Below are positions 39,827 to 48,578 of a DNA stretch of 64,000 nt, piece by piece. The position numbers were made by a program, and so were the translations under genes. A model generated the notes under the pieces. The model worked only from the letters and a program-made list of their open reading frames with translations. It was not told where the DNA came from and ran no database searches. This stretch comes from Jeotgalibacillus alimentarius (GTDB taxonomy: Bacteria; Bacillota; Bacilli; Bacillales; Jeotgalibacillaceae), in contig NZ_JXRQ01000018.1 in NCBI RefSeq assembly GCF_000829445.1, forward strand, positions 124,001 through 188,000, in the 5' to 3' direction. Numbering within the stretch: position 1 is the stretch's first letter; each line of letters opens with the position of its first letter.

Positions 39827-40603
39827 TTATCCTTCCTCTGCATAAATAATCGACTTTTCATAAAAAGAACTGAAAATCGGCAAATTCTTAGTAGTAGATG
39901 GAAGGTTAAGTTCCCGCGCCAGATATTCAATCTCTCCTGAAATTCTCTTGATCAGACGTTTGTAGGCTGTCATGTAGTCTGATGTTTTGATGTGGTGTTT
40001 TCCATGTTTAAAAAAATAAAACAAACTTGAGTCATCACCTTGTGCAAAAGATCTTTCTTCCTGCTTTAAACGGTTAGCAAGTAAAAGTTTTTCTGCAAGC
40101 GGCACCATTTCATCATAACCGAGATGTCTGAATAGACTTGTGATGATGGAAGATTCTATTTTCGTCAGGCTGTTCAGAAATTCATCTTCTGTCAGCGCAT
40201 GTGCAGATGTGATTTCAATTTTATGCTCATTAATCTCTTCAATTGAAAAAGCAATCTTTCTGATCAGCTCTATATCCGGTATGCCTGATAGAATCTTGTA
40301 ATACAGGCCACTGTAATAATCTCCGGCAAGTACTGTAAGCTGCTTAATCCGGTGTGATTCACCTGTAATAGAAACTTTTTCATGCGTGTCTAATGCCTGC
40401 TGGATCAAAATAGCAGTAGAGACATAGGATTGATCAAGGTTCGTATATTTATTTTTTAAGTAAAAGGGGAGTAAAAGCAGGGACAGCCGCTCCATATCAA
40501 TTTCAGGCTGACCGATTGATGCATGGAGATAGGGATGATGAATTTGGTCTAGTATGTGCTGAACAGTCTGGCTCATCCAGCGTTCGGATTGTTTATCGCT
40601 CAT
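39827..40603 (-). CDS. hepS: heptaprenyl diphosphate synthase component I
   Basis: A 258-residue regulatory subunit of heptaprenyl diphosphate synthase, without the Asp-rich motifs. [19 protein letters not shown] (GDYYS) is characteristic of HepS. It ends three bases before the menH ATG. It is followed upstream by mtrB and folE as in B. subtilis. Confidence 0.92.
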   Translation of the reverse strand: MSDKQSERWMSQTVQHILDQIHHPYLHASIGQPEIDMERLSLLLLPFYLKNKYTNLDQSYVSTAILIQQALDTHEKVSITGESHRIKQLTVLAGDYYSGLYYKILSGIPDIELIRKIAFSIEEINEHKIEITSAHALTEDEFLNSLTKIESSIITSLFRHLGYDEMVPLAEKLLLANRLKQEERSFAQGDDSSLFYFFKHGKHHIKTSDYMTAYKRLIKRISGEIEYLARELNLPSTTKNLPIFSSFYEKSIIYAEEG

Positions 40604-40692
40604 CTTTCTCTCCCCGTTTCATTAGTTCGTATGTATTAAATGAATAAACCTCTCTTATTATACCATATTCAGTACAGACATTGTGAAGTTGA

Positions 40693-40718
40693 AAGAAGCC
40701 AGCGCTTGCTGGCTTCTT
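40693..40718 (-). terminator. mtrB terminator
   Basis: AAGAAGCCAGC (40703-40693 as the 3' arm) and GCTGGCTTCTT arms around a 4-base loop, just after the mtrB stop. The following T tract is short. Confidence 0.65.
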
Positions 40719-40726
40719 AGAGCGGA

Positions 40727-40957
40727 TTATTTTTTCACTTTTTCATCGCTCAGCACTTCACCATGTGCAGTAAGGATGGATGCCTTCCCACGCACTTTTA
40801 CTGCTGATGTATGCTCTGTGAATTGGGCAATCATCACTTCACCTTTGTCCAGCTTTTCAGAGTGATGAAACTTTGTATCGGTTCCTCTTGTCAGACCGAT
40901 TACATTTACCCCATCTTCAAGCGCTTTAATACTAATAAAATTCCCTTGGTCGCTCAC
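40727..40957 (-). CDS. mtrB: TRAP, tryptophan RNA-binding attenuation protein
   Basis: A 76-residue protein nearly identical in its core to B. subtilis [24 protein letters not shown] and the RNA-binding KGE...KVRGKA pattern. TRAP forms an 11-mer ring that binds (G/U)AG repeats in trp leader RNAs when loaded with tryptophan. It starts with GTG at 40957 after AAAGGAG. It follows folE, as in the B. subtilis mtrAB operon. No trp gene occurs in this window. Confidence 0.97.
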   Translation of the reverse strand: MSDQGNFISIKALEDGVNVIGLTRGTDTKFHHSEKLDKGEVMIAQFTEHTSAVKVRGKASILTAHGEVLSDEKVKK

Positions 40958-40973
40958 AGTTTTCGCTCCTTTA

Positions 40974-41588
40974 TTAATCCATTTTAAGAAGAGTCATTAC
41001 TTCATTACGAAGAACATGGTCCTCTTCATAAACACCTCTTGCAGCGGTTGTTACTGTTTTCGCTCCGGGTTTTTTAACTCCACGCATTGTCATACACATA
41101 TGTTCTGCTTCAACGATCACATAAGCACCGTGCGGAGCTAGCATTTCCATAATTGCATCTGCAACAGTCGAAGTAATTCTCTCCTGCAGCTGTGGTCTTC
41201 TTGCAGTCGTTTCAACCGCTCTTGCAAGTTTACTTAAACCTGTTACCTTACCATCCTTTGGAAGGTATGCAACATGCGCTTTACCATAGAACGGTACAAG
41301 GTGATGCTCACACATAGAATGGAATGGAATATCCTTCACGAAAACAAGTTCTTCATGGTCTTCATTGAAAACAGTTTTGAAATATTCTTTTGGATCACTA
41401 TTAAGACCCGAAAACATTTCTTCATACATTTTCGCTACACGTTTAGGTGTATCAAGAAGACCTTCTCTAGACGGATCTTCTCCAACAGCTTCTAAAAGCA
41501 TTGTAATTGCACGTTGTATTTTTTCCCGGTCAACCCGGTTCGTATCATTGCTGTTTAATGTTGTAATATTTTCTGTAGTATGGTCCAT
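40974..41588 (-). CDS. folE: GTP cyclohydrolase I
   Basis: A 204-residue enzyme (MtrA in B. subtilis) starting folate synthesis. Zinc ligands lie in [15 protein letters not shown] and [22 protein letters not shown] and RPQLQERIT complete the active site. First gene of the folE-mtrB operon, with GGAGGAA before the ATG. Confidence 0.97.
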   Translation of the reverse strand: MDHTTENITTLNSNDTNRVDREKIQRAITMLLEAVGEDPSREGLLDTPKRVAKMYEEMFSGLNSDPKEYFKTVFNEDHEELVFVKDIPFHSMCEHHLVPFYGKAHVAYLPKDGKVTGLSKLARAVETTARRPQLQERITSTVADAIMEMLAPHGAYVIVEAEHMCMTMRGVKKPGAKTVTTAARGVYEEDHVLRNEVMTLLKMD

Positions 41589-41622
41589 GCCGATTCCTCC
41601 TGCACTGCATTTATTTCACTTC

Positions 41623-41652
41623 ATATTAGCATAACGCATTTCACAGGCGCAA
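41623..41652 (-). promoter_or_regulatory. folE-mtrB promoter
   Basis: TTGCGC (41652-41647), an 18-base spacer, then TAATAT (41628-41623) preceded by TGC (extended -10) on the minus strand. Confidence 0.5.
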
Positions 41653-41690
41653 AGGCAAGAGCTCAGTAAATGTGCAGATTATCATACTCA

Positions 41691-41719
41691 ATAAAAAACC
41701 GCACATAAATGTGCGGTTT
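41691..41719 (-). terminator. hbs terminator
   Basis: AAACCGCACA/TGTGCGGTTT with a 4-base loop (41696-41719) and a T run on the minus strand, 20 bases after the hbs stop. Confidence 0.85.
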
Positions 41720-41738
41720 CGCTCGCTAAAGATATGTA

Positions 41739-42011
41739 TTATTTAACAGCATCTTTTAGCGCTTTACCTGGTTTGAAAGCAGGTACTTTGCTTGCTGAGA
41801 TTTCGATTTCTTCTCCAGTCTGCGGGTTACGGCCTTTACGTGCTGCACGTTCGCGTACTTCGAAGTTACCAAAACCAATCAGTTGTACCTTATCACCTTT
41901 AGCAAGTGCATCTTGTACTGTATCGAATACTGCATCAACTGCTTTAGTTGCGTCCTTTTTAGAAAGTTCCGCAGATTCAGCAACTGCATTAATCAGTTCA
42001 GTCTTGTTCAC
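41739..42011 (-). CDS. hbs: HU-family DNA-binding protein HBsu
   Basis: A 90-residue nucleoid protein. [21 protein letters not shown] is the DNA-binding arm. The start is GTG at 42011: GGGAGGAGGTGA lies directly upstream, and the protein then begins [11 protein letters not shown] exactly like B. subtilis HBsu. A GTG three codons earlier lies within the ribosome site. Confidence 0.96.
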   Translation of the reverse strand: MNKTELINAVAESAELSKKDATKAVDAVFDTVQDALAKGDKVQLIGFGNFEVRERAARKGRNPQTGEEIEISASKVPAFKPGKALKDAVK

Positions 42012-42142
42012 GTCATTCACCTCCTCCCAAAAAAGTTATGGGCAAGTCTCTGTTACTTAGTGAACATTGAAAAGCATCTTCACGATCAGAAATAATCGTT
42101 AAAAAGCCCATAGAATCAATGTTTTAGATCAATTCTGTTAAA

Positions 42143-42171
42143 AGATTATCACATAAAAAATACATTAGCAA
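42143..42171 (-). promoter_or_regulatory. hbs promoter
   Basis: TTGCTA (42171-42166), 17 bases, TAATCT (42148-42143) with TGA before the -10. The same arrangement and the string GTGATAATCTTTTA recur at ndk. Confidence 0.5.
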
Positions 42172-42279
42172 GAATTATACGATAATTATTGGGAATCTCT
42201 TCTTATTATAGCCATAAACAAGGTAAATTAACCTATAATACGCATATAATGATACCTTTGTCATCATTACTTTTAAAAT

Positions 42280-42305
42280 AAAAAAACAGCCCACTAACCG
42301 GGCTG
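42280..42305 (-). terminator. spoIVA terminator
   Basis: CAGCCC/GGGCTG (42305-42287) with a 7-base loop, followed by seven T on the minus strand; 28 bases after the spoIVA stop. Confidence 0.85.
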
Positions 42306-42332
42306 CGCAAAGACAAAAACGGATCATTGTTC

Positions 42333-43811
42333 TTAAAGGATAATGGCAATCATTCCACCGGAACCTTCATTGATGACTCTTTCTAATGTCTCTTTCAGTT
42401 TATATCTTGCATTTTCAGGCATAATGGCAAGCTTGGCCTGAATCCCTTCCCTTACAATTGAACTCAGACTTCTTCCAAATATATCTGAACTCCAGATTGA
42501 AAGCGGATCATCTTCAAAATCCTGCATGAGATAACGTACCAGTTCTTCACTTTGTTTTTCAGTTCCGATGATCGGTGAAAATTCTGACTCGACATCCACT
42601 TTAATCATGTGAATAGATGGCGCTACAGCCTTCAACCTCACTCCGTACCTTGCACCCTGCCGGATGATTTCCGGTTCATCAAGGCTCATATCAGATAACA
42701 CAGGGGCCGCAATACCATATCCCGTCTGACGGACCATTTTCAGCGCTTCTGAAAATTGATCGTACTCTTTTTTAGCTTCTGTGTAGTCCTTAATTAAGGT
42801 TAAGAAATGATCTTTCCCTGTAACCCGCTCCCCGATCAGCTCTTCGATAACCTGATCAAACAGGTCGTCTGCAGCGTGAAGGTCTATATTGGCTACTCCT
42901 CCCCCCATATCCATCGCAGAGAGCTGAGCAGTATCAACATGTTCAAACTCTTCAAACTGCCTCACAACACGATCCACATCCCGTATTCTTCTGATATCAT
43001 GAATCACATCAGTAATGGCTGTTTCAAAATGGCTCCGGAGCCAGTGCTCCTGATCGAGCACCATTACCCAGCCCGGCAGCTGTACATTCACTTCCAATAC
43101 GGGAAATTCGTATAGAGCTTCTTTTAACACCATCATGACATCTGCTTCACGCATGCTTTCAACACTCATTGCAACAACCGGAATATCATATTTAACCTGC
43201 AATTCCCTTCTCAGGTTTTCAGTCTGCTCCTGATAAGGTCTGGCACTATTAAGCACCATAATGAATGGTTTACCCACTTCTTTTAATTCTGCAATAATTC
43301 TTTCTTCTGTTTCTTCATAGCTCTCTCTTGGAATTTCTCCTATAGTGCCATCAGTCGACATCATGACCCCGATCGTAGAGTGGTCCTGAATGACTTTTCT
43401 CGTCCCGGCTTCCGCAGCCTCATCAAAAGGTATTGGCTCTTCGTACCAGGGAGTGTGTACCATTCGTGGCCCATATTCATCTTCATGTCCTTTAGCACCG
43501 GGGATCGTATACCCTACACAGTCTACCATCCTTACATTGACATCCAGACCTTCTGAAACAGTAATTTTAACTGCCTGATTCGGTATGAATTTCGGCTCAG
43601 TCGTCATAATGGTTCTTCCGGCAGCACTCTGTGGAAGTTCATCCTGTGCCCGTTCTTTCTCGGCGGGGTTTTTCATATGCGGAATCACTGCGAGCTCCAT
43701 CATTTTCTTTATAAATGTGGACTTCCCTGTTCTGACAGGTCCCACCACTCCGATATAAATATCCCCCCCTGTTCTTTCAGCGATATGTTCGAATACATTT
43801 TGCTTTTCCAT
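42333..43811 (-). CDS. spoIVA: SpoIVA, spore coat morphogenetic ATPase
   Basis: A 492-residue ATPase that polymerises on the forespore surface to form the base of the coat. The Walker A is GPVRTGKST; AERTGGDIYIGVVG, TTEPKFIPNQAV and the C-terminal SVIREG-like SSIVREGIQAKLAIMPENAR block are nearly as in B. subtilis, with identical length. The ATG at 43811 has GGAGG seven bases upstream. It marks the organism as a spore former. A mother-cell (sigma-E) promoter is expected, but only a weak candidate was seen. Confidence 0.97.
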   Translation of the reverse strand: MEKQNVFEHIAERTGGDIYIGVVGPVRTGKSTFIKKMMELAVIPHMKNPAEKERAQDELPQSAAGRTIMTTEPKFIPNQAVKITVSEGLDVNVRMVDCVGYTIPGAKGHEDEYGPRMVHTPWYEEPIPFDEAAEAGTRKVIQDHSTIGVMMSTDGTIGEIPRESYEETEERIIAELKEVGKPFIMVLNSARPYQEQTENLRRELQVKYDIPVVAMSVESMREADVMMVLKEALYEFPVLEVNVQLPGWVMVLDQEHWLRSHFETAITDVIHDIRRIRDVDRVVRQFEEFEHVDTAQLSAMDMGGGVANIDLHAADDLFDQVIEELIGERVTGKDHFLTLIKDYTEAKKEYDQFSEALKMVRQTGYGIAAPVLSDMSLDEPEIIRQGARYGVRLKAVAPSIHMIKVDVESEFSPIIGTEKQSEELVRYLMQDFEDDPLSIWSSDIFGRSLSSIVREGIQAKLAIMPENARYKLKETLERVINEGSGGMIAIIL

Positions 43812-43874
43812 CTGCATGCCTCCCTGTTTCAGCTCACGCAATAATAGTCTATGAGGACATGCTGCAAAAAGAAC

Positions 43875-43902
43875 AAAAACCGGCTCAATTAAGAGCCGGT
43901 TT
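43875..43902 (-). terminator. yphF terminator overlapping its stop codon
   Basis: AAACCGGCTC/GAGCCGGTTT (43902-43877) with a 6-base loop and T run. The 5' arm encodes the last residues of YphF and the stop lies in the loop. Confidence 0.85.
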
Positions 43903-44608
43903 CTTCCTGACCATATTTTATTTCACCGTCATCCCCGATATAATAAGGAACACTGTATGCAGGGACAACACGTGATCCTTCAAATAATATCGGACGTAAA
44001 TCTTCAAGATCCTGTATCGCGGACTGGTCCATATCCTGCGTTAACTGATACAAATCGGTAATGTAATCCACGTAAACCGTACCATCACCCCGGGCAACGA
44101 GAGGAAGTTCATTACCTGTATAAGGGCTTGTTACAACAGGATCTTCATCATATCCCAGTTGCGAAAAGTCGATAGAGTACATATTATTCCCCACCTGACC
44201 CTCAAAAGGAATTCCTCTGTTAGCCTGTATTCTGATCTGAAGTGATCTGATGGTTTCAGCTACCCTTAAGTCAAATACATAGACTGTAGGATTCTCTTCA
44301 ACATCAAGAAGTGTGTACTGAAATACACCGCCATTTTCATATGCATTACCAGGCAGGTCAGCCATAAACCGCGGTTTTAATAAAGAAAAATCAATCTGAT
44401 ATTTTCTGTACATCGGTGTATCATTTTCCACCGTCTTAATCGGAAGAAGACCACCGGTACTTTCCTGATACTGTTCAACTGCCGATTGAACACTTTCAAT
44501 CTGTTCTTCATATGCAATATCATTTCCCGCCCGTTCCTGAGAGGGTAACATACACCCTGTTAAAACAAGCGATAGAACAGCTGATATTGCAAGAAGGTAT
44601 TTTGTCAT
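43889..44608 (-). CDS. yphF: YphF-like lipoprotein
   Basis: A 239-residue predicted lipoprotein: signal MTKYLLAISAVLSLVLTGC with lipobox LTGC and lipidated Cys19. The mature part is acidic, without a domain I recognise. Location directly between spoIVA and yphE, plus length, match B. subtilis YphF. Function unknown. Confidence 0.78.
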   Translation of the reverse strand: MTKYLLAISAVLSLVLTGCMLPSQERAGNDIAYEEQIESVQSAVEQYQESTGGLLPIKTVENDTPMYRKYQIDFSLLKPRFMADLPGNAYENGGVFQYTLLDVEENPTVYVFDLRVAETIRSLQIRIQANRGIPFEGQVGNNMYSIDFSQLGYDEDPVVTSPYTGNELPLVARGDGTVYVDYITDLYQLTQDMDQSAIQDLEDLRPILFEGSRVVPAYSVPYYIGDDGEIKYGQEETGS

Positions 44609-44623
44609 ATTTATTCCCCCGAA

Positions 44624-44827
44624 TCAGGCTTCCATAGTCGGTCCGCTCAATACGACCCATAACATAATCAAACCGGCTAAAATCATAAAAATATAAGCAG
44701 CAAAAGCTGTAATAAACTTTAAAACTTTATTTGAAATCTTATAGCGGCTGAAATAAATAATAATAATGGCTAAAAACATAAAGCCCATCGAACCGAATGA
44801 AATCCACATTTTAGTTAATGCATCCAT
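44624..44827 (-). CDS. yphE: YphE small membrane protein (DUF2768)
   Basis: A 67-residue protein with two membrane helices (about 10-27 and 38-62). Length, topology and position between yphF and gpsA match B. subtilis YphE. It lies 15 bases before yphF and probably shares its transcript. Confidence 0.8.
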   Translation of the reverse strand: MDALTKMWISFGSMGFMFLAIIIIYFSRYKISNKVLKFITAFAAYIFMILAGLIMLWVVLSGPTMEA

Positions 44828-44861
44828 TAAAGCTCACCCTTTCACAAAACGTGCAGTTTTA

Positions 44862-44890
44862 ATTATACCATATGTACTTTCACTTCATAA
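44862..44890 (-). promoter_or_regulatory. yphE-yphF promoter
   Basis: A perfect TATAAT (44867-44862) with TGG before it, and TTATGA (44890-44885) 17 bases upstream, on the minus strand. Confidence 0.5.
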
Positions 44891-44944
44891 AAAAGGTATG
44901 TAAGAGTCAGAAAAAGTTCAAGGAATTTAACATTGCACAAAAAT

Positions 44945-44972
44945 AAAATAAACCGGGTCATCCCCGGTTTAT
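44945..44972 (-). terminator. gpsA terminator overlapping its stop codon
   Basis: ATAAACCGGG/CCCGGTTTAT (44972-44948) with a 5-base loop and T-rich tail. The gpsA stop is inside the 5' arm. Confidence 0.8.
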
Positions 44973-46012
44973 TCGTTCTGGTTCTCTAATATATTGACCA
45001 GTTCTTCCATTTCGTGTGTTTTAACACGTGTCATCAGCTGATCAACTGCCTCTTTAGGATGGACATCTTCAAAAAGGACTTTGTATAAAGCTGTTGTAAT
45101 CGGCATTGTCACCTGATGCTTTTCTGCTAACTGATATGCAGCTTTAGTCGTTCTGACACCTTCAACGACCATACCCATCTGCTCGAGTACGTCATCAAGC
45201 TTGTGTCCTTTACCCAGCATATTACCTGCTCTCCAGTTCCTGGAGTGCACGCTTGTACATGTAACAATCAAATCACCCACACCAGTGAGACCGGAGAAGG
45301 TTAACGGATTAGCACCGAGTTTGGTGCCCAGCCTTGCAATTTCAGCCAAACCACGTGTAATCAGGGCAGCCTTCGCATTATCACCATACCCGAGTCCATC
45401 GGTTATACCGGCTGCAAGGGCGATGATATTTTTCAGCGCCCCACCTACCTCAACCCCTGTCACATCGTGATTGGTGTAAACTCTGAAGTGCTGATTCATG
45501 AATGCATCCTGAACTTTTTCAGCAGCTTTCATATTTTCAGATGCTGCCGTCACGGTTGTAGGATGACGCTTTACTACTTCTTCAGCATGACTTGGACCGG
45601 ACAACACAACCAGATCCGACATTGCATCGGCTGATAAAGTATCCTGCAGTATCTCAGATATTCTTAAATGAGTATCAGGTTCAATCCCTTTACTGACATG
45701 AACAACCAGTGCAGGAGTGTGCCTGATTTTATTCACCTGTTCTGCAACTTCTCTTGTCGCTTTGGCAGGTACAGCAAATACAATCATTTCCGCAGTGTCT
45801 ATCGCTTTTTCGAGATCTGAATATGCAGTGATTTCTTCAGGAATGTCTATCCCCGGGAGATATTTTTCATTCTTATGTGTCGCATTAATCTGGTCTGCCT
45901 GTGCTTTTGTATGTGTCCACAAATTCACCTGGTGAAGGTTGTCTGCAAGCACAATTGCAAGGGCAGTCCCCCAGCTTCCTGCTCCAAGAACTGCTATGTT
46001 TTGCTTGTCCAA
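44969..46012 (-). CDS. gpsA: NAD(P)-dependent glycerol-3-phosphate dehydrogenase
   Basis: A 347-residue enzyme supplying glycerol-3-phosphate for phospholipids. GAGSWGTALAIVLA is the dinucleotide site; GPSHAEEVV, VGGALKNIIALAAGI (catalytic Lys) and GLTGVGDLIVTC follow. It starts with TTG at 46012, seven bases after AAGGAGG. It is 21 bases after der and in one operon with it. Confidence 0.96.
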   Translation of the reverse strand: MDKQNIAVLGAGSWGTALAIVLADNLHQVNLWTHTKAQADQINATHKNEKYLPGIDIPEEITAYSDLEKAIDTAEMIVFAVPAKATREVAEQVNKIRHTPALVVHVSKGIEPDTHLRISEILQDTLSADAMSDLVVLSGPSHAEEVVKRHPTTVTAASENMKAAEKVQDAFMNQHFRVYTNHDVTGVEVGGALKNIIALAAGITDGLGYGDNAKAALITRGLAEIARLGTKLGANPLTFSGLTGVGDLIVTCTSVHSRNWRAGNMLGKGHKLDDVLEQMGMVVEGVRTTKAAYQLAEKHQVTMPITTALYKVLFEDVHPKEAVDQLMTRVKTHEMEELVNILENQNE

Positions 46013-46033
46013 TCCAATCCCTCCTTAACAGCG

Positions 46034-47350
46034 TTACTTTCTGGCACGGGCAATCAATCTGATTGGTGTACCTTCAAAGCCAAAAGCTTCCCTGATTCTG
46101 TTCTCAAGGAATCTTTCATAAGAAAAGTGCATTAATTCCGGCTCATTTACAAAAATGACGAACGTAGGCGGCTTAACGGCAACCTGTGTCGCATAGAAAA
46201 TCTTCAGACGCTTTCCGTGATCCGTCGGAGTTGGATTCATTGCAACAGCATCCATTACCACTTCATTCAGAATACTTGATTGAACTCTCATTGAATGATT
46301 TTCACTCGCCATATTAATGACAGGCAGAAGTGTATGAATACGCTTTTTAGTAAGCGCTGAAACAAATACGACCGGCGCATAATCAAGGAATTGGAAGTGA
46401 GCTCTGATTGTTTTTTCAAACTTGTCCATTGTTTTTTCGTCTTTTTCTACAGCATCCCACTTATTCACGACGATAACAACTGCCCGCCCTGCATCGTGGG
46501 CATAACCTGCAATCTTTTTATCCTGATCGATGATACCTTCTTCTCCATCAATTAATACAAGGACCACATCAGATCGCTCGATCGCTCTGAGTGCACGAAG
46601 TACGCTGTATTTTTCAGTTGATTCATATACCTTACCTTTTTTCCTCATACCGGCAGTATCAATGATCACGTATTCCTGACCATCGTATTTATAAGGCGTA
46701 TCAACTGCATCCCGGGTTGTACCGGCAACATTACTTACGATGACGCGTTCTTCACCCAGAAGCGAATTAACAAGGGAAGATTTCCCTACGTTTGGTCTGC
46801 CGATCAGAGAAAATTTGATGACTTCTTCTCCGTAGTCATCTAGATCAGTCTGGTCAAAGTGTTCAGCTGCAGCATCAAGCAGGTCACCCAGACCTAACCC
46901 ATGTGAACCTGAGATAGGATAAGGTTCACCGAATCCAAGAGAATAGAAATCATAGATCTGATCTCTCATTTCGGGGTTATCTACTTTATTGACAGCTAAT
47001 ACAACCGGCTTATTAGACTTATAAAGGATTTTCGCAACATGTTCATCTGCTGAAGTAACACCCTCACGTCCATTGGTCATAAAAATAATAACATCTGCTT
47101 CATCAATCGCGATCTCAGCCTGCTGTCTGATCTGTTCTAAAAATGGCTCATCTCCAATGTCGATTCCGCCAGTATCAATAATATTAAAATCATGATTCAG
47201 CCATTCTGCTGAATTATAAATTCGATCTCTTGTAACGCCCGGTGTATCTTCCACAATGGATACACGTTCTCCTACAATTCTGTTAAAAATAGTGGATTTC
47301 CCTACGTTTGGGCGACCAACTATCGCAACGACCGGCTTTGCTTTTGCCAT
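46034..47350 (-). CDS. der: Der (EngA), double-domain ribosome biogenesis GTPase
   Basis: A 438-residue GTPase with two tandem G domains, needed for 50S subunit assembly. P-loops are GRPNVGKST in the first domain and GRPNVGKSS in the second; NKVD and NKWD are the G4 motifs, followed by a KH-like C-terminal domain ending IRLIARARK. The ATG at 47350 follows AAAGGGTGA. Its own promoter lies about 70 bases upstream. Confidence 0.97.
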   Translation of the reverse strand: MAKAKPVVAIVGRPNVGKSTIFNRIVGERVSIVEDTPGVTRDRIYNSAEWLNHDFNIIDTGGIDIGDEPFLEQIRQQAEIAIDEADVIIFMTNGREGVTSADEHVAKILYKSNKPVVLAVNKVDNPEMRDQIYDFYSLGFGEPYPISGSHGLGLGDLLDAAAEHFDQTDLDDYGEEVIKFSLIGRPNVGKSSLVNSLLGEERVIVSNVAGTTRDAVDTPYKYDGQEYVIIDTAGMRKKGKVYESTEKYSVLRALRAIERSDVVLVLIDGEEGIIDQDKKIAGYAHDAGRAVVIVVNKWDAVEKDEKTMDKFEKTIRAHFQFLDYAPVVFVSALTKKRIHTLLPVINMASENHSMRVQSSILNEVVMDAVAMNPTPTDHGKRLKIFYATQVAVKPPTFVIFVNEPELMHFSYERFLENRIREAFGFEGTPIRLIARARK

Positions 47351-47419
47351 GACGTTCACCCTTTCTACGCACTTTTTCTAATGTGCACTTTCAATTTATT
47401 CGTTCTGTACAGCCAAATC

Positions 47420-47448
47420 ATTGTATCAGTATTTAATTTAATGCACAA
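47420..47448 (-). promoter_or_regulatory. der-gpsA promoter
   Basis: TTGTGC (47448-47443) and TACAAT (47425-47420) with a 17-base spacer and TGA before the -10, on the minus strand. Confidence 0.55.
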
Positions 47449-47460
47449 CTTGCCCTGATA

Positions 47461-47504
47461 CAAGTAAAAGCTGATTTCTTTTTAAGGAAATCAGCTTTTA
47501 CTTG
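47461..47504 (-). terminator. long inverted repeat after fni, probable terminator
   Basis: Arms of 18 bases (CAAGTAAAAGCTGATTTC at 47461-47478 and its complement at 47487-47504) pair perfectly over an 8-base loop, starting 10 bases after the fni stop. There is no T run beyond the stem, although the 3' arm contains TTTTACTTG. Confidence 0.6.
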
Positions 47505-47514
47505 TTAAAATGGC

Positions 47515-48564
47515 TCATGATCTTCTGCTGAATTGTTCAGGATGCAGCCCTCTGGAATGAAGCCAGTGGTATAAATCACCGGAAATGACTACAGGGGCGC
47601 GGTGTAAAGAAGATACGTTACGACAGCCTAAGGCAGTCATCATCATAACCAGATCTTCGTTCACGTATTCAATTTCCTTAATCAGTGCACTTTCTCCATC
47701 TTCAGTCAGTATTCTTAAAAACTTTCCTGCAATGCCGGCTGCTGATGCACCTAGGATCAGACTTTTTAAAATATCGATACTGGACTGAATGCCACCTGAA
47801 GCGAGTACTGTTTTTTCGGTAACACTGACAGTTTCAACTATTGAAGCCGCAGTTGGTATGCCCCAGTGGTCGAAAAAAAGTTTTTTTCTTTGCTGCCTGC
47901 TGTTTTCGATGCTTGAAAAATTAGTTCCGCCGTATCCTCCGGCATCGATTGCAGTAACAGCAGTATCGTTCAGCTTTGCAGCTGCTTCCCTGCTGATACC
48001 AAAGCCTGTTTCCTTCACAATAACCGGGATAGAAAGTTCATTTGCGATATGTGAAATTCTCTCTAATGCTCCATTAAATGAACGGTCACCTTCAGGCATA
48101 GCCAGTTCTTGGATAACATTCAGATGGATTTGCAATGCATCAGCTTCAATCATTTCAACCGCTTCAAGCGCCTGAGACAGTGTAGCTTCACTGCCGATAT
48201 TACCGAATATGACACCATCCGGATTTTCTTTACGTACAATGCTGTAAGTTCTGCGTTCCTGTTTGTCTTTAATTGCAGACATTTGTGAACCGACTGAAAC
48301 AGCAATACCTGTTTCCTTCGCCGCTCTGGCAAGTGAAGCGTTGATCTCAAGTGTTTTTTCTCCGCCTCCACCTGTCATCGCATTGATAAAAAAAGGCGAA
48401 CTCAAATTAAGTCCGCCTACTTCAGAGTGAAGAGAAACCTCTTCCACAGAACTGTCAGGGAGACTCTGATGAACAATCTGCACATCATCGAATCCTGTCA
48501 TGCCTGATGGTTTATCATTTAAAGCATATTGAATATGATCAAGTTTTCTTTTCGCTCTGCTCAC
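47515..48564 (-). CDS. fni: type 2 isopentenyl-diphosphate delta-isomerase (FMN)
   Basis: A 349-residue flavoenzyme interconverting IPP and DMAPP. It has SRAKRKLDHIQ, FINAMTGGGGEKT, SVGSQMSAI, LQIHLNVIQELAMPEGDR and GGYGGTNFSSIE. It starts with GTG at 48564 after TTAGGTGA. It feeds the prenyl pathway served by hepS/hepT. Order der-fni-ypfD is as in B. subtilis without the intervening yphA gene. Confidence 0.95.
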   Translation of the reverse strand: MSRAKRKLDHIQYALNDKPSGMTGFDDVQIVHQSLPDSSVEEVSLHSEVGGLNLSSPFFINAMTGGGGEKTLEINASLARAAKETGIAVSVGSQMSAIKDKQERRTYSIVRKENPDGVIFGNIGSEATLSQALEAVEMIEADALQIHLNVIQELAMPEGDRSFNGALERISHIANELSIPVIVKETGFGISREAAAKLNDTAVTAIDAGGYGGTNFSSIENSRQQRKKLFFDHWGIPTAASIVETVSVTEKTVLASGGIQSSIDILKSLILGASAAGIAGKFLRILTEDGESALIKEIEYVNEDLVMMMTALGCRNVSSLHRAPVVISGDLYHWLHSRGLHPEQFSRRS

Positions 48565-48578
48565 TATTATTCACCTAA

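Larger units (their letters stand above)
42012..42332. other. 321-base intergenic region between hbs and spoIVA
   Basis: No credible gene. Reading on the minus strand it holds the spoIVA terminator at its far end, then AT-rich DNA with two TATAAT-like hexamers (one in GGCTATAATAAG, one in CGTATAATTC) without good -35 partners, then the hbs promoter described separately and a leader of about 125 bases. Two hbs promoters would not be surprising, but only one is supported. Confidence 0.6.

Noticed and set aside
40958-40973. TRAP-binding (G/U)AG repeats around folE-mtrB
   Set aside because: No run of spaced GAG/UAG triplets occurs in the mtrB or folE leaders.
43846-43853. Sigma-E -10 candidate (CATAGACT, minus strand) before spoIVA
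   Set aside because: The -10 is plausible, but no matching -35 (KMATATT) is found at the proper spacing, so it is not listed as a feature.
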